From the NCBI GenBank assembly GCA_049514335.1, contig JBEKVE010000090.1, positions 1 to 13,211 on the forward strand: a stretch of DNA of 13,211 nt, given 5' to 3'. Positions 1-6,920 of this stretch are shown here, in pieces. A program made the translations under genes and the position numbers. Source of the stretch: JBEKVE01 sp049514335. Its GTDB lineage: Bacteria > Actinomycetota > Acidimicrobiia > Acidimicrobiales > UBA8190. Each line of letters begins with the position of its first letter. The first letter of the stretch is position 1. A model generated the notes under the pieces. The model ran no database searches, was not told the origin of the DNA, and saw only the letters and a program-made list of their open reading frames with translations.

Positions 1-633
1 GTACATCCAGTAGTAGATGGCTTCGAGCGGGTTGCCGACGGCGCCGGCCCAGTTGCCGCCCCATTGCGTCCACGGGAAGCCGCTCGGGGGCGACGGGTCG
101 TCGTTGCGGGCTGCCGCCGCCTGCGACGCCTGGTCGAGCGCGCTGGCCATGGCCGTGAGCGGGGGCAGTCCCCGCACCGTCCGCTCCAGGTTGGTCGCCG
201 CGAACAGCTGCTCTTGGGGCGTGAGCTGTGCCCAGTCGGTGGGTAGCACCATCCCGGGCAGACCCTCGTCCTCGCGGCCGTTGTCGATGGCCCCGACCAC
301 GGCGTTCAGGCATCCCTGCGAGTCGTCGTAGCTGCTGCCCGAGCAGTCGGCCAGGAAGTTCGGTGAGGGCGCGATGTTGGCCGGCGGCTCGGCCGGGGGC
401 AGGATGCCCTGACGGGATTGGGATTGGGCCTTGGTCACCGGGACCGGTGCGTGGGCGACGGGCACAGGAGACCGACGACCGGAGGCGCCCGCCGCCGACG
501 CCGCCACGGAGGGCGACAAGCCGGTCACGAGCGCCGCCACCAGCGCCGCCGTCGCCAGGCCACCCACTGACAGGGCGGCCAGCGGACGTCGCCCACCCTG
601 CCCCGCTCGGTCGACCCGCCGAATACACGTCAC
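1..633 (-). CDS. Secreted CAP/SCP-like protein, N-terminal part
   Basis: An open minus-strand frame runs off the left edge, giving 211 codons. The start is GTG at 633, the first start codon after an in-frame TAA at 667-669. Residues 5-17 are basic (RRVDRAGQGGRRP) and are followed by an Ala/Leu/Val membrane-spanning stretch to about residue 40, which fits a signal peptide or anchor. An Ala/Pro-rich linker follows. From about residue 125 the sequence reads LTPQEQLFAATNLERTVRG then LPPL, matching the first helix of CAP-superfamily (SCP/PR-1/YkwD-like) proteins, where a NxERxxxGLPPL-type motif is typical. Two Cys (NFLADCSGS and SQGCLN) could form a disulfide. CAP proteins are extracytoplasmic; their activity in bacteria is mostly unknown. 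The assignment rests on motif resemblance, and the C-terminal part with the other CAP residues is outside the window. Confidence 0.8.
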   Translation of the reverse strand, partial: MTCIRRVDRAGQGGRRPLAALSVGGLATAALVAALVTGLSPSVAASAAGASGRRSPVPVAHAPVPVTKAQSQSRQGILPPAEPPANIAPSPNFLADCSGSSYDDSQGCLNAVVGAIDNGREDEGLPGMVLPTDWAQLTPQEQLFAATNLERTVRGLPPLTAMASALDQASQAAAARNDDPSPPSGFPWTQWGGNWAGAVGNPLEAIYYWMY

Positions 634-1124
634 GCTCCGGGGTATCGGAGCACTGTGAGCGGTGATTTAATCACCCAGAGGGAAAAACAGTCGTTGTCCC
701 GACGTTGTGAAACCGGCCACACGCCCCCCCCTGGTCAGGGCGTCGTGCCCCGCACCCGGGCCGAAGGTCCTGGGACAGCGGCACCACCCCGACCCATCGT
801 CGGCGACCACGCGGAGGAGGCCGGCACGACCGAGGCCACGCCCCACTCCGTCACCGCACCGGCCCCGCCCCCCGGGTGCCCCGCGCCCCCCGAAGCCGAC
901 GCCGGATGCCGCCGGGCCGCCCGTCCCACCCCGGGCCGGGGTCCTTCACCGGGCCGCCACGGTCGGCTCCGACGCGGCGGTGTCCGCCCTTGGCGTGGTC
1001 GCACCCACCCCGGCGTGACGGCGATCGTCGTCGTTGTGCGCGCCCTCGCCGGGCGTAGTGACCGGCACGAGCCGTCGATGGAGGCCGGTAGCCTGCTTCG
1101 AGCCGGGCGCTTCGGGAGTCGTGC
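634..1124. other. Divergent intergenic region without a convincing gene
   Basis: About 490 bp separate the CAP-like gene (minus) from the aminotransferase gene (plus). Every reading frame here gives Pro/Arg/Ala-rich low-complexity translations typical of chance frames in GC-rich DNA. Besides the 661-675 palindrome it holds a second perfect palindrome, ACCCCGGGCCGGGGT at 928-942, and a 10-bp direct repeat CCGGGCCGCC at 912-921 and 949-958; both may be chance at this composition. A weak promoter candidate for the plus strand is TTGTGC, 16 bp, TAGTGA at about 1035-1062. Both neighbouring promoters must lie here. Confidence 0.5.
661..675. promoter_or_regulatory. Perfect 15-bp palindrome, putative operator
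   Basis: GGTGATTTAATCACC has 7-bp arms around a single central base. It lies 28 bp upstream of the GTG start of the CAP-like gene, in a locally AT-rich patch of otherwise very GC-rich DNA. The position fits a repressor site or a core promoter overlap for the minus-strand gene. It resembles a CRP/FNR-type half-site arrangement (GTGA-TCAC) but with a 5-bp rather than 6-bp centre, so no regulator is assigned. Confidence 0.45.
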
Positions 1125-2510
1125 ATGCCGTTCGATCTGACCAAGGTTCTCGAGACGCGCCGGGGCGAGAATTTCAGCCTCCAGGGCCGCTACATGAACC
1201 CGCAGATGGGCCGGGTCCTGAAGACGATCGGGTTCGACCGCTACTACGTCCGGGGCGAGGGCTGCTACCTCTACGACGCCGAGGGACGGCGCTACCTCGA
1301 CTTCCTGTCGGGCTTCGGCGTGTTCGCCCTGGGTCGCGGACACCCGGCGGTGACCCGCGCCCTGCACGACGCCATCGACGCCGATCTCCCCAACCTGGTG
1401 CAGATGGACTGCGCCCTGCTGCCAGGCGTCCTGGCCGAGGCGCTCGTCGGGCGGGCGCACGACGGTATCGAGCGGGCCCTGTTCACCAACTCCGGGGCCG
1501 AGGCCGTCGAAGCGGCCATCAAGTTCTCCCGGGCGACGACGCGCCGCCACCGCGTCGTGTACTGCGACCACGGCTTCCACGGCCTCACCACCGGGGCGCT
1601 GTCGCTCAACGGCGGGCGGGAGTTCCGTGAAGGCTTCGGGCCCCTCCTCCCCACCACGTGCGTGCCGTTCGGCGACATCGACGCCCTGGCCCGGGAGGTG
1701 CGCCGCGGGGACGTGGCGGCAGTGGTGGTCGAGCCCATCCAGGGCAAAGGCGTCAACGTCGCCCCCGAGTCGTACTGGCTGGCGGTGCAGGACGTGTGCC
1801 GGCGGCACAAGACCCTCCTCGTCATGGACGAGGTCCAGGCCGGCATGGGACGGTCGGGCAGGTTCTTCTGCCACGAGCACTGGGGGCTCGAGCCCGACAT
1901 CATCACCGTCTCCAAGGCGCTGTCGGGCGGGTACGTGCCCGTGGGGGCGATGCTGTCGACGGCCAAGGTCTCCGACAGCGTCTTCAGCTCCATGGACCGT
2001 GCCGTGGTCCACTCGTCGACCTTCGCCACGAACCAGCTGGCCATGGTGGCCGGCCTGGCCACGCTGCAGGCCTTCGACGAGGAGGACATCGTGGACCGCG
2101 CCCGGCGCACGGGAGAGTCGTTCACGAAGGCGCTCGCCCCGCTCGTGGAGCGCTATGAGTTCCTGCACGAGGTGCGCGGCATGGGCCTCATGATCGGGCT
2201 CGTCTTCGGGGCACCGCAGTCGCCGGCCCTCCGGCGACGCTGGCGGGCGATCGAGGCGATGCGCAGCGCGCTGTTCTCACAGCTCATCGTGGTCCCGCTC
2301 TATCACCGCCACGGCATCCTGACCCAGGTGGCGGCGGACAACATGAACGTGGTGAAGCTCCTTCCGCCGCTCATCGCCGGTGACGAGGAGGTCGACGCCT
2401 TCGTCACCGCCCTCGACGACGTGCTGGGCGATGCGAGCCACGGCTCGGGGCTGTTGTGGGAAGTGGGCCGGACCATGGTCAAGGGCGCCCTGCGCCGCAC
2501 ACCGGGTTGA
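1125..2510 (+). CDS. Class III PLP-dependent aminotransferase, HpnO-like
   Basis: This 461-residue protein is a full-length fold-type I, class III (ornithine/acetylornithine-like) aminotransferase. The N-terminal region (YLYDAEGRRYLDFLSGFG) is followed by the PLP-phosphate loop NSGAEAVEAAIK, the conserved Asp of LVMDEVQAGMGRSG (about D235) that contacts the pyridine nitrogen, and the Schiff-base Lys of TVSKALSGGYVPVGA (about K264). The start ATG has a GGGAG Shine-Dalgarno six bases upstream. Features such as FGVFALGRGHP, LVQMDC, VHSSTFATNQLAMVAGLATL and a C-terminus ending GSGLLWEVGRTMVKGAL resemble, from memory, the actinobacterial aminotransferases linked to hopanoid side-chain amination (HpnO, aminobacteriohopanetriol formation). 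The adjacent HpnA-like epimerase supports this. The fold is certain; the substrate is inferred, and another omega-amino acid or amine substrate remains possible. Confidence 0.93.
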   Translation: MPFDLTKVLETRRGENFSLQGRYMNPQMGRVLKTIGFDRYYVRGEGCYLYDAEGRRYLDFLSGFGVFALGRGHPAVTRALHDAIDADLPNLVQMDCALLPGVLAEALVGRAHDGIERALFTNSGAEAVEAAIKFSRATTRRHRVVYCDHGFHGLTTGALSLNGGREFREGFGPLLPTTCVPFGDIDALAREVRRGDVAAVVVEPIQGKGVNVAPESYWLAVQDVCRRHKTLLVMDEVQAGMGRSGRFFCHEHWGLEPDIITVSKALSGGYVPVGAMLSTAKVSDSVFSSMDRAVVHSSTFATNQLAMVAGLATLQAFDEEDIVDRARRTGESFTKALAPLVERYEFLHEVRGMGLMIGLVFGAPQSPALRRRWRAIEAMRSALFSQLIVVPLYHRHGILTQVAADNMNVVKLLPPLIAGDEEVDAFVTALDDVLGDASHGSGLLWEVGRTMVKGALRRTPG

Positions 2511-3661
2511 GCACCGAACGCCCCACCCGGGCCCGGCCGCGCGCCACCCCCCGCCGACGGACCGGCGCCGCGGCGCAGGCCGGCGGCGACCCGGGCCCGG
2601 CGCTCTCCCTGCAGCCGGGCGACCGCGTGGGGGTCACCGGTGCGAGCGGCTTCATCGGCTCGGCCGTGACCCGGGCCCTGCTCGACCGGGGCGCCTCGGT
2701 GGTGGCGCTGGTGGAGCCGGGGGCGGACCTGGCCAATCTGGCCGACCTCGAGGTCGAGCGCGTGGAGGCCGACATCCGGCGGGCCGACGCCCTGGGCGAC
2801 GCCGTGCGGGGGTGCCGCGCCGTGTTCCACGTCGCCGCTCTCTACCGCTTCTGGGCCCGTGACCGGCGCCAGTTCTACGAGGTGAACGTGGGCGGGACCC
2901 GAAACGTCATCGACGCGGTGCGGGCCGCCGGGGTCGAGCGCATGGTCTACACGAGCACCGTCGGCACCCTCGGGCTGGACGCCGCGCACCGGGGCGGGAC
3001 CGCCGACGAGAACGACTACCCCGACGTGCGCCATCTGTTCGGCTCCTACAAACGCTCCAAGTACGTGGCCGAGCACGAGGTCCTGCGGGCAGCGGCGCAG
3101 GGCTTGGCCGTGTCCATCGTGTTGCCCACCTTCCCAGTCGGGCCCCGCGACCGGGTGCCGACCCCCACCGGTCGGCTCGTCCTCGACTACCTGAACGGGC
3201 GCGTTCCGGGGTACGTGGAGACCACCCTCAACGTGGCCCATGTCGACGACGTCGCCGTCGGGCACGTCCTCGCCCTCGAGCGTGGCGAGAACGGCCGCAG
3301 CTACATCCTGGGCGGGGAGAACTACTCGCTCCAGCGCCTCCTCGGGGAGCTCGCCGCCTGCACCGGACTGCCCGAAGCCCGCTGGCGCGTGCCGCGCGCC
3401 CTGTCGCTCGGCGTGGCCCACGTGTCGGAATTCGTCGAGGGTGGCCTGCTGCACCGTCATCCGTCGGTCCCGATCGAGGCGGCCCGGATGTCGACCACCC
3501 ACATGGCCTTCGACGACGCCCGGGCCCGCAAGGAGCTCGGCTACGCCCCGCGGCCCGCGGTGCAGGCCATCGAGGCCTCGGCCCGCTGGTTCGCCGACAA
3601 CGGCTACGTCAAGGCGGCGCGCCAAGCCCGCATCCGGTGGAGGAGCGCGACCGGGTCCTGA
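2507..3661 (+). CDS. hpnA: NAD(P)-dependent epimerase/dehydratase, HpnA-like
   Basis: An extended short-chain dehydrogenase/reductase. The Rossmann motif TGASGFIG lies at residues 44-51 if translation starts at TTG 2507. The catalytic Tyr and Lys are in SYKRSK (Y181, K185), with the preceding Ser/Thr in VYTSTVGTLGL. The order FHVAALYRFW, NVGGTRN, YKRSKY, PTPTGRLVLDYLNGRVPGY, NVAHVDDVAVGH and YILGGENYSL follows the HpnA (hopanoid-associated sugar epimerase) family closely. The start is uncertain: TTG overlaps the TGA of the upstream gene (TTGA), an ATG at 2456 would overlap it by 55 bp, and the first 40 residues are Arg/Pro/Ala-rich, so a later GTG just before the Rossmann motif is also possible. 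Overlap with the aminotransferase gene implies translational coupling and shared transcription. HpnA's exact reaction is not settled in the literature I know. Confidence 0.9.
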   Translation: MSTERPTRARPRATPRRRTGAAAQAGGDPGPALSLQPGDRVGVTGASGFIGSAVTRALLDRGASVVALVEPGADLANLADLEVERVEADIRRADALGDAVRGCRAVFHVAALYRFWARDRRQFYEVNVGGTRNVIDAVRAAGVERMVYTSTVGTLGLDAAHRGGTADENDYPDVRHLFGSYKRSKYVAEHEVLRAAAQGLAVSIVLPTFPVGPRDRVPTPTGRLVLDYLNGRVPGYVETTLNVAHVDDVAVGHVLALERGENGRSYILGGENYSLQRLLGELAACTGLPEARWRVPRALSLGVAHVSEFVEGGLLHRHPSVPIEAARMSTTHMAFDDARARKELGYAPRPAVQAIEASARWFADNGYVKAARQARIRWRSATGS

Positions 3662-3680
3662 TCGGTGCGACCATGGGTCG

Positions 3681-4223
3681 GTGCCACGGGTCAGACGCGT
3701 CATCGCCGCAGCCAGCCTCGTTGCGCTGTGCGCCTCCTGCAGTGCCGCAGCGGGCTCGCACCCCTCGCACCCCTCGCAGGGCCCGCCCACCGAGGCCGGA
3801 GCCGCCGGCGTCCGTGCGGCGGCCAGGGCATGGTCCAAGGCCTTCCTGACGGGGACGGTGGGCGACATCCGCAGCTCGGAGGGGGCGCCGTGCCTGTCGA
3901 CCCCGACGGTGGCGCCGGCGCTGCTCGAGGCGTACCTCGAAGCGATGCGGGCGGAGATGGAACACCAACTGGGTGTCCCGCTCGTCTCCATCAGGATCGA
4001 CGGCGTCGAGGTCCGAAACGTCACGGCCACCACGGGAGAGGCCGAGGTGGAGTACGCCCTGCCTGCCTCGGTCGTCGGCAACGACAACTGGGTCTCGTAC
4101 GGGTACCAGCACGGACGCTGGAAGGTGACCAACTGTGACGCACCCATCGGCGGCGAGTCGACGTCCTCTGCGGCATCGACGTCGTCGGCGACATCGACGT
4201 CGCCTGCGGCATCGATGCCCTAG
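3681..4223 (+). CDS. Putative secreted lipoprotein with Ser/Thr/Ala repeat tail
   Basis: A 180-residue protein of unknown function. GTG 3681 is the only sensible start for a frame beginning VPRVRRVIAAASLVALC, a short basic n-region and hydrophobic h-region ending at a Cys (ALCASC) that could be lipidated, although the lipobox is imperfect (Cys at -3). The body (RAWSKAFLTGTVGDIRSS through SYGYQHGRWKVTNCD) alternates helix and strands much like NTF2-like or Mce-associated extracytoplasmic domains; this is a shape impression, not a family match. Two Cys (APCLS and TNCD) could pair. The last 20 or so residues are an STSSAA-type repeat encoded by an 18-bp tandem repeat. It follows the epimerase stop by 19 bp and so is probably co-transcribed with it, though no functional link is visible. 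No good Shine-Dalgarno is seen. Confidence 0.75.
   Translation: MPRVRRVIAAASLVALCASCSAAAGSHPSHPSQGPPTEAGAAGVRAAARAWSKAFLTGTVGDIRSSEGAPCLSTPTVAPALLEAYLEAMRAEMEHQLGVPLVSIRIDGVEVRNVTATTGEAEVEYALPASVVGNDNWVSYGYQHGRWKVTNCDAPIGGESTSSAASTSSATSTSPAASMP
4158..4216 (+). repeat. 18-bp tandem repeat encoding STSxAx units
   Basis: Three 18-bp units (4158-4175, 4176-4193, 4194-4211) begin TCGACGTC and are followed by a truncated fourth (TCGAT). They encode STSSAA, STSSAT and STSPAA, and form the C-terminal tail of the lipoprotein just before its stop. Because the unit length is a multiple of three, copy number can change without a frameshift. Confidence 0.8.
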
Positions 4224-4233
4224 CGACAGGAGA

Positions 4234-4644
4234 TCAGCGCAGCTCCTGGATGCGGATCACGTTGCCCGCAGGGTCGCGCAATGCGCAGTCGCGGATCCCG
4301 TACGGCTGCTCCGTCGGCTCCTGGACGACATCGGCACCGCCTGACTGCGCCTGCTCGAAGGTGCCGTCGAGGTCCGTGGTGGCGAGCAGAATCCAGCCGT
4401 AGGTGCCCTTGGCCATCATCTCGGTGATGGTCCGGCGTTCGTCGTCGGTGGTACCGGGGTCGGTGGCGGGCGGCGCCAGGAGGATGGACGTGTCGGGTTG
4501 GTTCGGGGGTCCGACCGTGATCCAGCGCATCTTTCCCTGTCCGACGTCGGTGCGGACCTCGAACCCGAGGACGTCGCGGTAGAAGGCCAGGGAGGCCTCC
4601 GGGTCGTCGTGCGGGAGGAAGCTGGCGTGAATGGTGATGTCCAT
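4234..4644 (-). CDS. VOC-fold (glyoxalase/bleomycin resistance-like) protein
   Basis: A 136-residue protein of the vicinal oxygen chelate superfamily, with two beta-alpha-beta-beta-beta modules. The first begins MDITIHASFLPHDDPEASLAFYRDVLGFEVR, compressed here as the motif LAFYRDVLGFEV; the second ends YGIRDCALRDPAGNVIRI. DPAGNxIRI is the usual closing strand of VOC domains. The substrate cannot be read from sequence; such proteins may be metal enzymes or binding proteins. The gene lies directly downstream of an AraC regulator. The AraC TGA at 4650-4652 overlaps a GTG at 4651-4653 that is in frame with this gene, so translation may start at 4653 by coupling; ATG 4644 is three codons further in. 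The same AraC/VOC arrangement is, to my knowledge, common in Actinomycetota. Confidence 0.92.
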   Translation of the reverse strand: MDITIHASFLPHDDPEASLAFYRDVLGFEVRTDVGQGKMRWITVGPPNQPDTSILLAPPATDPGTTDDERRTITEMMAKGTYGWILLATTDLDGTFEQAQSGGADVVQEPTEQPYGIRDCALRDPAGNVIRIQELR

Positions 4645-4649
4645 GCTGG

Positions 4650-5098
4650 TCACGCTAACTGCAGCTCGGTGCCCTTCGCTTCTCGATTTCTGATCGGTCT
4701 GGTCACCAGCTTCGCCACGCACGGCGGCATTCCCAGCGTGGCGGACGCGTGGTTGCGCCGGTAGGTGCTCGGCGACATGCCGACCAGGTCGGTGAAGCGG
4801 GGGCTGAAGGTGCCGAGCGACGAGCAGCCGACAGCGAAACAAACGTCGGTGACGCTCCGGTCACCTCGGCACAGAAGCGCCATGGCTTGTTCGATGCGCC
4901 GGGTCATGAGGTAGCTGTACGGCGATTCGCCGTAGGCGAGACGGAACTGGCGGCTCAGGTGACCGGCCGACCTGTGCGCGCCCCGGGCGAGCGCCTCGAC
5001 GTCCAGGGCTGCGCGTACTCCCGGTCCATCCGGTCGCGGACGCGACGGAGCCATGCCAGGTCGCGCAGGTGCTGCGCCGCCGCGGGTCCGCCGGTCAC
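4650..5098 (-). CDS. AraC-family transcriptional regulator, frameshifted
   Basis: The downstream frame encodes a typical AraC/XylS DNA-binding domain: LDVEALARGAHRSAGHLSRQ (first helix-turn-helix), then YLMTRRIEQAMALL, SVTDVCFAVGCSSLGTFSPR (second helix-turn-helix) and FTDLVGMSPSTYRR. The expected N-terminus lies in another frame, starting at GTG 5098 directly after an in-frame TGA: VTGGPAAAQHLRDLAWLRRV then RDRMDREYAQP. The two join only if one C is added to the CCC run at 5006-5008 (GGG on the plus strand), which would give AQP-LDVEALARG. As it stands the gene is broken or the base call is wrong. Alternatively a shortened protein could start at ATG 5054 in the downstream frame with a foreign N-terminus. 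The product probably controls the VOC gene, which it overlaps. Domain identity is strong; integrity is not. Confidence 0.85.
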
Positions 5099-5192
5099 GA
5101 GGCGATCGTGTCACAACCGGCCGGCCGGCGTTGCCGCCGCAGGCTGCCCTGATGGGGTCCTGGCCTGGCTGGTGAGCCCAGCACGAATGTCC

Positions 5193-5216
5193 GACCCCGG
5201 GTTGGCGCCCGGGGTC
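5193..5216. promoter_or_regulatory. Inverted repeat in AraC/GNAT divergent spacer
   Basis: GACCCCGGG and CCCGGGGTC form perfect 9-bp arms around a 6-base spacer, and two more outer pairs follow after one mismatch. It sits between the divergently transcribed AraC gene (start 5098) and GNAT gene (start 5254). There is no T-tract, so an operator is more likely than a terminator. A second small dyad, CGAGAATCTCG at 5241-5251, ends just before the GNAT start. Confidence 0.4.
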
Positions 5217-5253
5217 CGAAACGCAGTCGGGGTGTCTGGGCGAGAATCTCGGT

Positions 5254-5808
5254 GTGCCCGGGGAGAAGCCACAGCGCATCTCGGTCAGGGAGATGCACCG
5301 TTCCGAGGTCGAGATGCGCATCCGGTACTTCCACGATGCCTCCGACCGATACCTCCTCGATCTCGGCGTGGACCGGACGCTGCTGCCGACTCCCGCGCAG
5401 TGGCGGGCGCTGCACGAACAGGACATGGCCCGTCCCCTTCCCGAGCGAGAGAACTACCTCGTGGTGTGGGAACTGGACTCCCGCCCCGTCGGGTTCAGCA
5501 GCTTGAACCACATCGTGTTCGCCGAGCACGGGTTCATGCACCTCCACGTGGTCGATCCCACCCTGCGGGGACGTGGGCTCGGGACTGAGTTCGTGCGGAG
5601 GTCAGCCGCCATGTACTTCGAGGTCTTCGAGCTGCAGCGACTCTTCAGTGAGCCGAACGCCTGCAACGTCGCTCCCAACCGAACCCTCCAGCGGGCGGGG
5701 TTCCGTTACCTGTTCAGCCACGAGACGGTCCCCGGGCCGATCAACTTCCGGCAAGTGACCACACGATGGGTGTTGGATCCCCCGCCGTGGCCCGATCCGG
5801 GGACCTAG
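5254..5808 (+). CDS. GNAT-family N-acetyltransferase
   Basis: A 184-residue acetyltransferase of the Gcn5-related superfamily. The N-terminal strand ISVREMHRSEVEMRIRYFHD is part of the fold, which supports the upstream GTG start at 5254 rather than ATG 5293, although no good Shine-Dalgarno precedes it. The acetyl-CoA pyrophosphate loop is VDPTLRGRGLGTEFVRRS (R-x-x-G-x-G type), followed by the beta4/alpha3 region and the final NVAPNRTLQRAGFRYL, where the Asn and GF are typical of motif B. The acceptor substrate is unknown. It is divergent from the AraC/VOC pair and convergent with the copper protein, so it is a single-gene unit. Its TAG overlaps the neighbour's stop within a CTAG. Confidence 0.92.
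   Translation: MPGEKPQRISVREMHRSEVEMRIRYFHDASDRYLLDLGVDRTLLPTPAQWRALHEQDMARPLPERENYLVVWELDSRPVGFSSLNHIVFAEHGFMHLHVVDPTLRGRGLGTEFVRRSAAMYFEVFELQRLFSEPNACNVAPNRTLQRAGFRYLFSHETVPGPINFRQVTTRWVLDPPPWPDPGT
5805..5808. other. Shared CTAG: overlapping convergent stop codons
   Basis: The GNAT gene ends with TAG at 5806-5808 on the plus strand and the copper lipoprotein ends with TAG on the minus strand (CTA at 5805-5807). The palindromic CTAG therefore supplies both stops and leaves no room for an intergenic terminator. Confidence 0.9.
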
Positions 5809-6920
5809 ATGGAATCGTGCGCGTTCGGGAGGACGTCCGAGGTCCACGCCAGGCCGATGCACATCTCGTCGGTCGACCCGTCCCCCCACGTCACGAAATG
5901 GGGAGGCACGTCACGCAGGATCGGGAGCTGCTGTGCCAGCGTCGGATCGTAGGTGCAGGTCACCTGGACAGGCTCACCGGCGGTCACGGGCACGGGCGTG
6001 ATGTTGTAGGACTTCTGGTCGTGGAAATCGTAGTTGGGGACGTCGAGCACGGTCTGGGCCTGCGGGGTCCCGGGGTTGAGCACCATCTTGAAGGCCACAC
6101 CGAGCAGATGCATGTGCGCGTACACCCTGACGAGGTAGCCACCACCGCCGATACGTGACGTGCACGATGCCGAGTCCCCCACGACCGGGTCGGCCGGATT
6201 GTCCCCACAGATCCCTTCGATGCCGTCCACCTCTTCGACAGCGGTCTGGCCGAATCGCTGCGCCACGCTGGCGAGCTCGGTGGTCCTGTTGCACAACGGT
6301 CCGGTCACGCCGGTCGGACAGGGGATGTTCGGGGGGGCGAGCATGAGATCGAGGTGGAGAGGGAGCAGTCGTGTCGACATGGGCACGGTGCGGAGCACCA
6401 GTGCGTTCTTCACGGGCTTGTTGCCCACGAGCAGGTTGTAGTGGACCTGCATGATGACCAGGCTCCCGGCACGCAGCGGGACCCCGGTCCCCTTCGGGAA
6501 ATTGTCGATCCCCGCCCCGGGAGCCCAGAACGTGAGCAACGGGTCTGCAGCCAAGCCGACCAGGGCGGTGCCGGGAAGCGGTCCCCCGAAGCAGGTCCAG
6601 CCTTTGCCTCCCTGGTTGTCCTGCTCCACCGATGCGGCCGACGACGGTGGTACGAGGAAGAGCGCGGCGTGGTGATCCTCCGCACTCCCGGGGATGAACT
6701 GGCTGGAGATGATGTACGAGTCCCGGGTCAAGTGGGGGTTCACGAGCGTGCAGTGGTAGTCGTCGGTCGTGCCAGGCGCCGCCTGCGGCTTGTACGCATG
6801 CGGCATCGTCATGGAGATGGTGGTGACCGAGCGGGCAGCGCGCGTGGAGGAGGTCGAACTGCAACCGGCGAGGATGAGGACGACAGCCAAGAAAAGCAAT
6901 GCCACCCTCGGTGTCCGCAC
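5805..6920 (-). CDS. Copper monooxygenase-like (PHM/DBH fold) lipoprotein
   Basis: From GTG 6920 this is a 371-residue lipoprotein: signal sequence VRTPRVALLFLAVVLILAGC with lipobox LAGC and lipidated Cys20. The body matches the copper type II ascorbate-dependent monooxygenase fold (peptidylglycine alpha-hydroxylating monooxygenase, dopamine beta-hydroxylase). All six copper ligands can be placed: His83-His84 (AEDHHAALFLV) and His160 (IMQVHYNLLV) for the CuH site, and His269 and His271 (VYAHMHLLGV) plus Met353 (GSTDEMCIGL) for the CuM site. Cys57, Cys110, Cys322 and Cys354 may pair. With the ligand set complete it could be an active monooxygenase at the outer face of the membrane, but the substrate is unknown and some bacterial homologues may only bind copper. 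The longer frame to 7025 adds an implausible Arg-rich N-terminus before the signal peptide, so I rejected it. Confidence 0.9.
   Translation of the reverse strand: MRTPRVALLFLAVVLILAGCSSTSSTRAARSVTTISMTMPHAYKPQAAPGTTDDYHCTLVNPHLTRDSYIISSQFIPGSAEDHHAALFLVPPSSAASVEQDNQGGKGWTCFGGPLPGTALVGLAADPLLTFWAPGAGIDNFPKGTGVPLRAGSLVIMQVHYNLLVGNKPVKNALVLRTVPMSTRLLPLHLDLMLAPPNIPCPTGVTGPLCNRTTELASVAQRFGQTAVEEVDGIEGICGDNPADPVVGDSASCTSRIGGGGYLVRVYAHMHLLGVAFKMVLNPGTPQAQTVLDVPNYDFHDQKSYNITPVPVTAGEPVQVTCTYDPTLAQQLPILRDVPPHFVTWGDGSTDEMCIGLAWTSDVLPNAHDSI

Noticed and set aside
928..942. Palindrome ACCCCGGGCCGGGGT as an operator
   Set aside because: Perfect, but made almost entirely of G and C in a stretch of the same composition and far from either start codon, so chance is a fair explanation.
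655..1140. Plus-strand frame across the first intergenic region
   Set aside because: Pro/Arg/Gly-rich translation with no motif; it overlaps the real aminotransferase start.
735..2168. Long 477-residue minus-strand frame
   Set aside because: It is the antisense shadow of the aminotransferase gene; the translation is Arg/His/Val/Gly-rich without family motifs and runs into the Pro/Arg-rich non-coding region.
2303..4147. 614-residue minus-strand frame
   Set aside because: Antisense to the epimerase and lipoprotein genes, low-complexity, with no recognisable domain; such long shadows are normal in GC-rich DNA.
5099..5426. Upstream extension of the AraC frame to 5426
   Set aside because: It overlaps the GNAT gene on the other strand and reads as Arg/Ser/Pro low complexity, whereas a proper AraC N-terminus exists in the adjacent frame from 5098.
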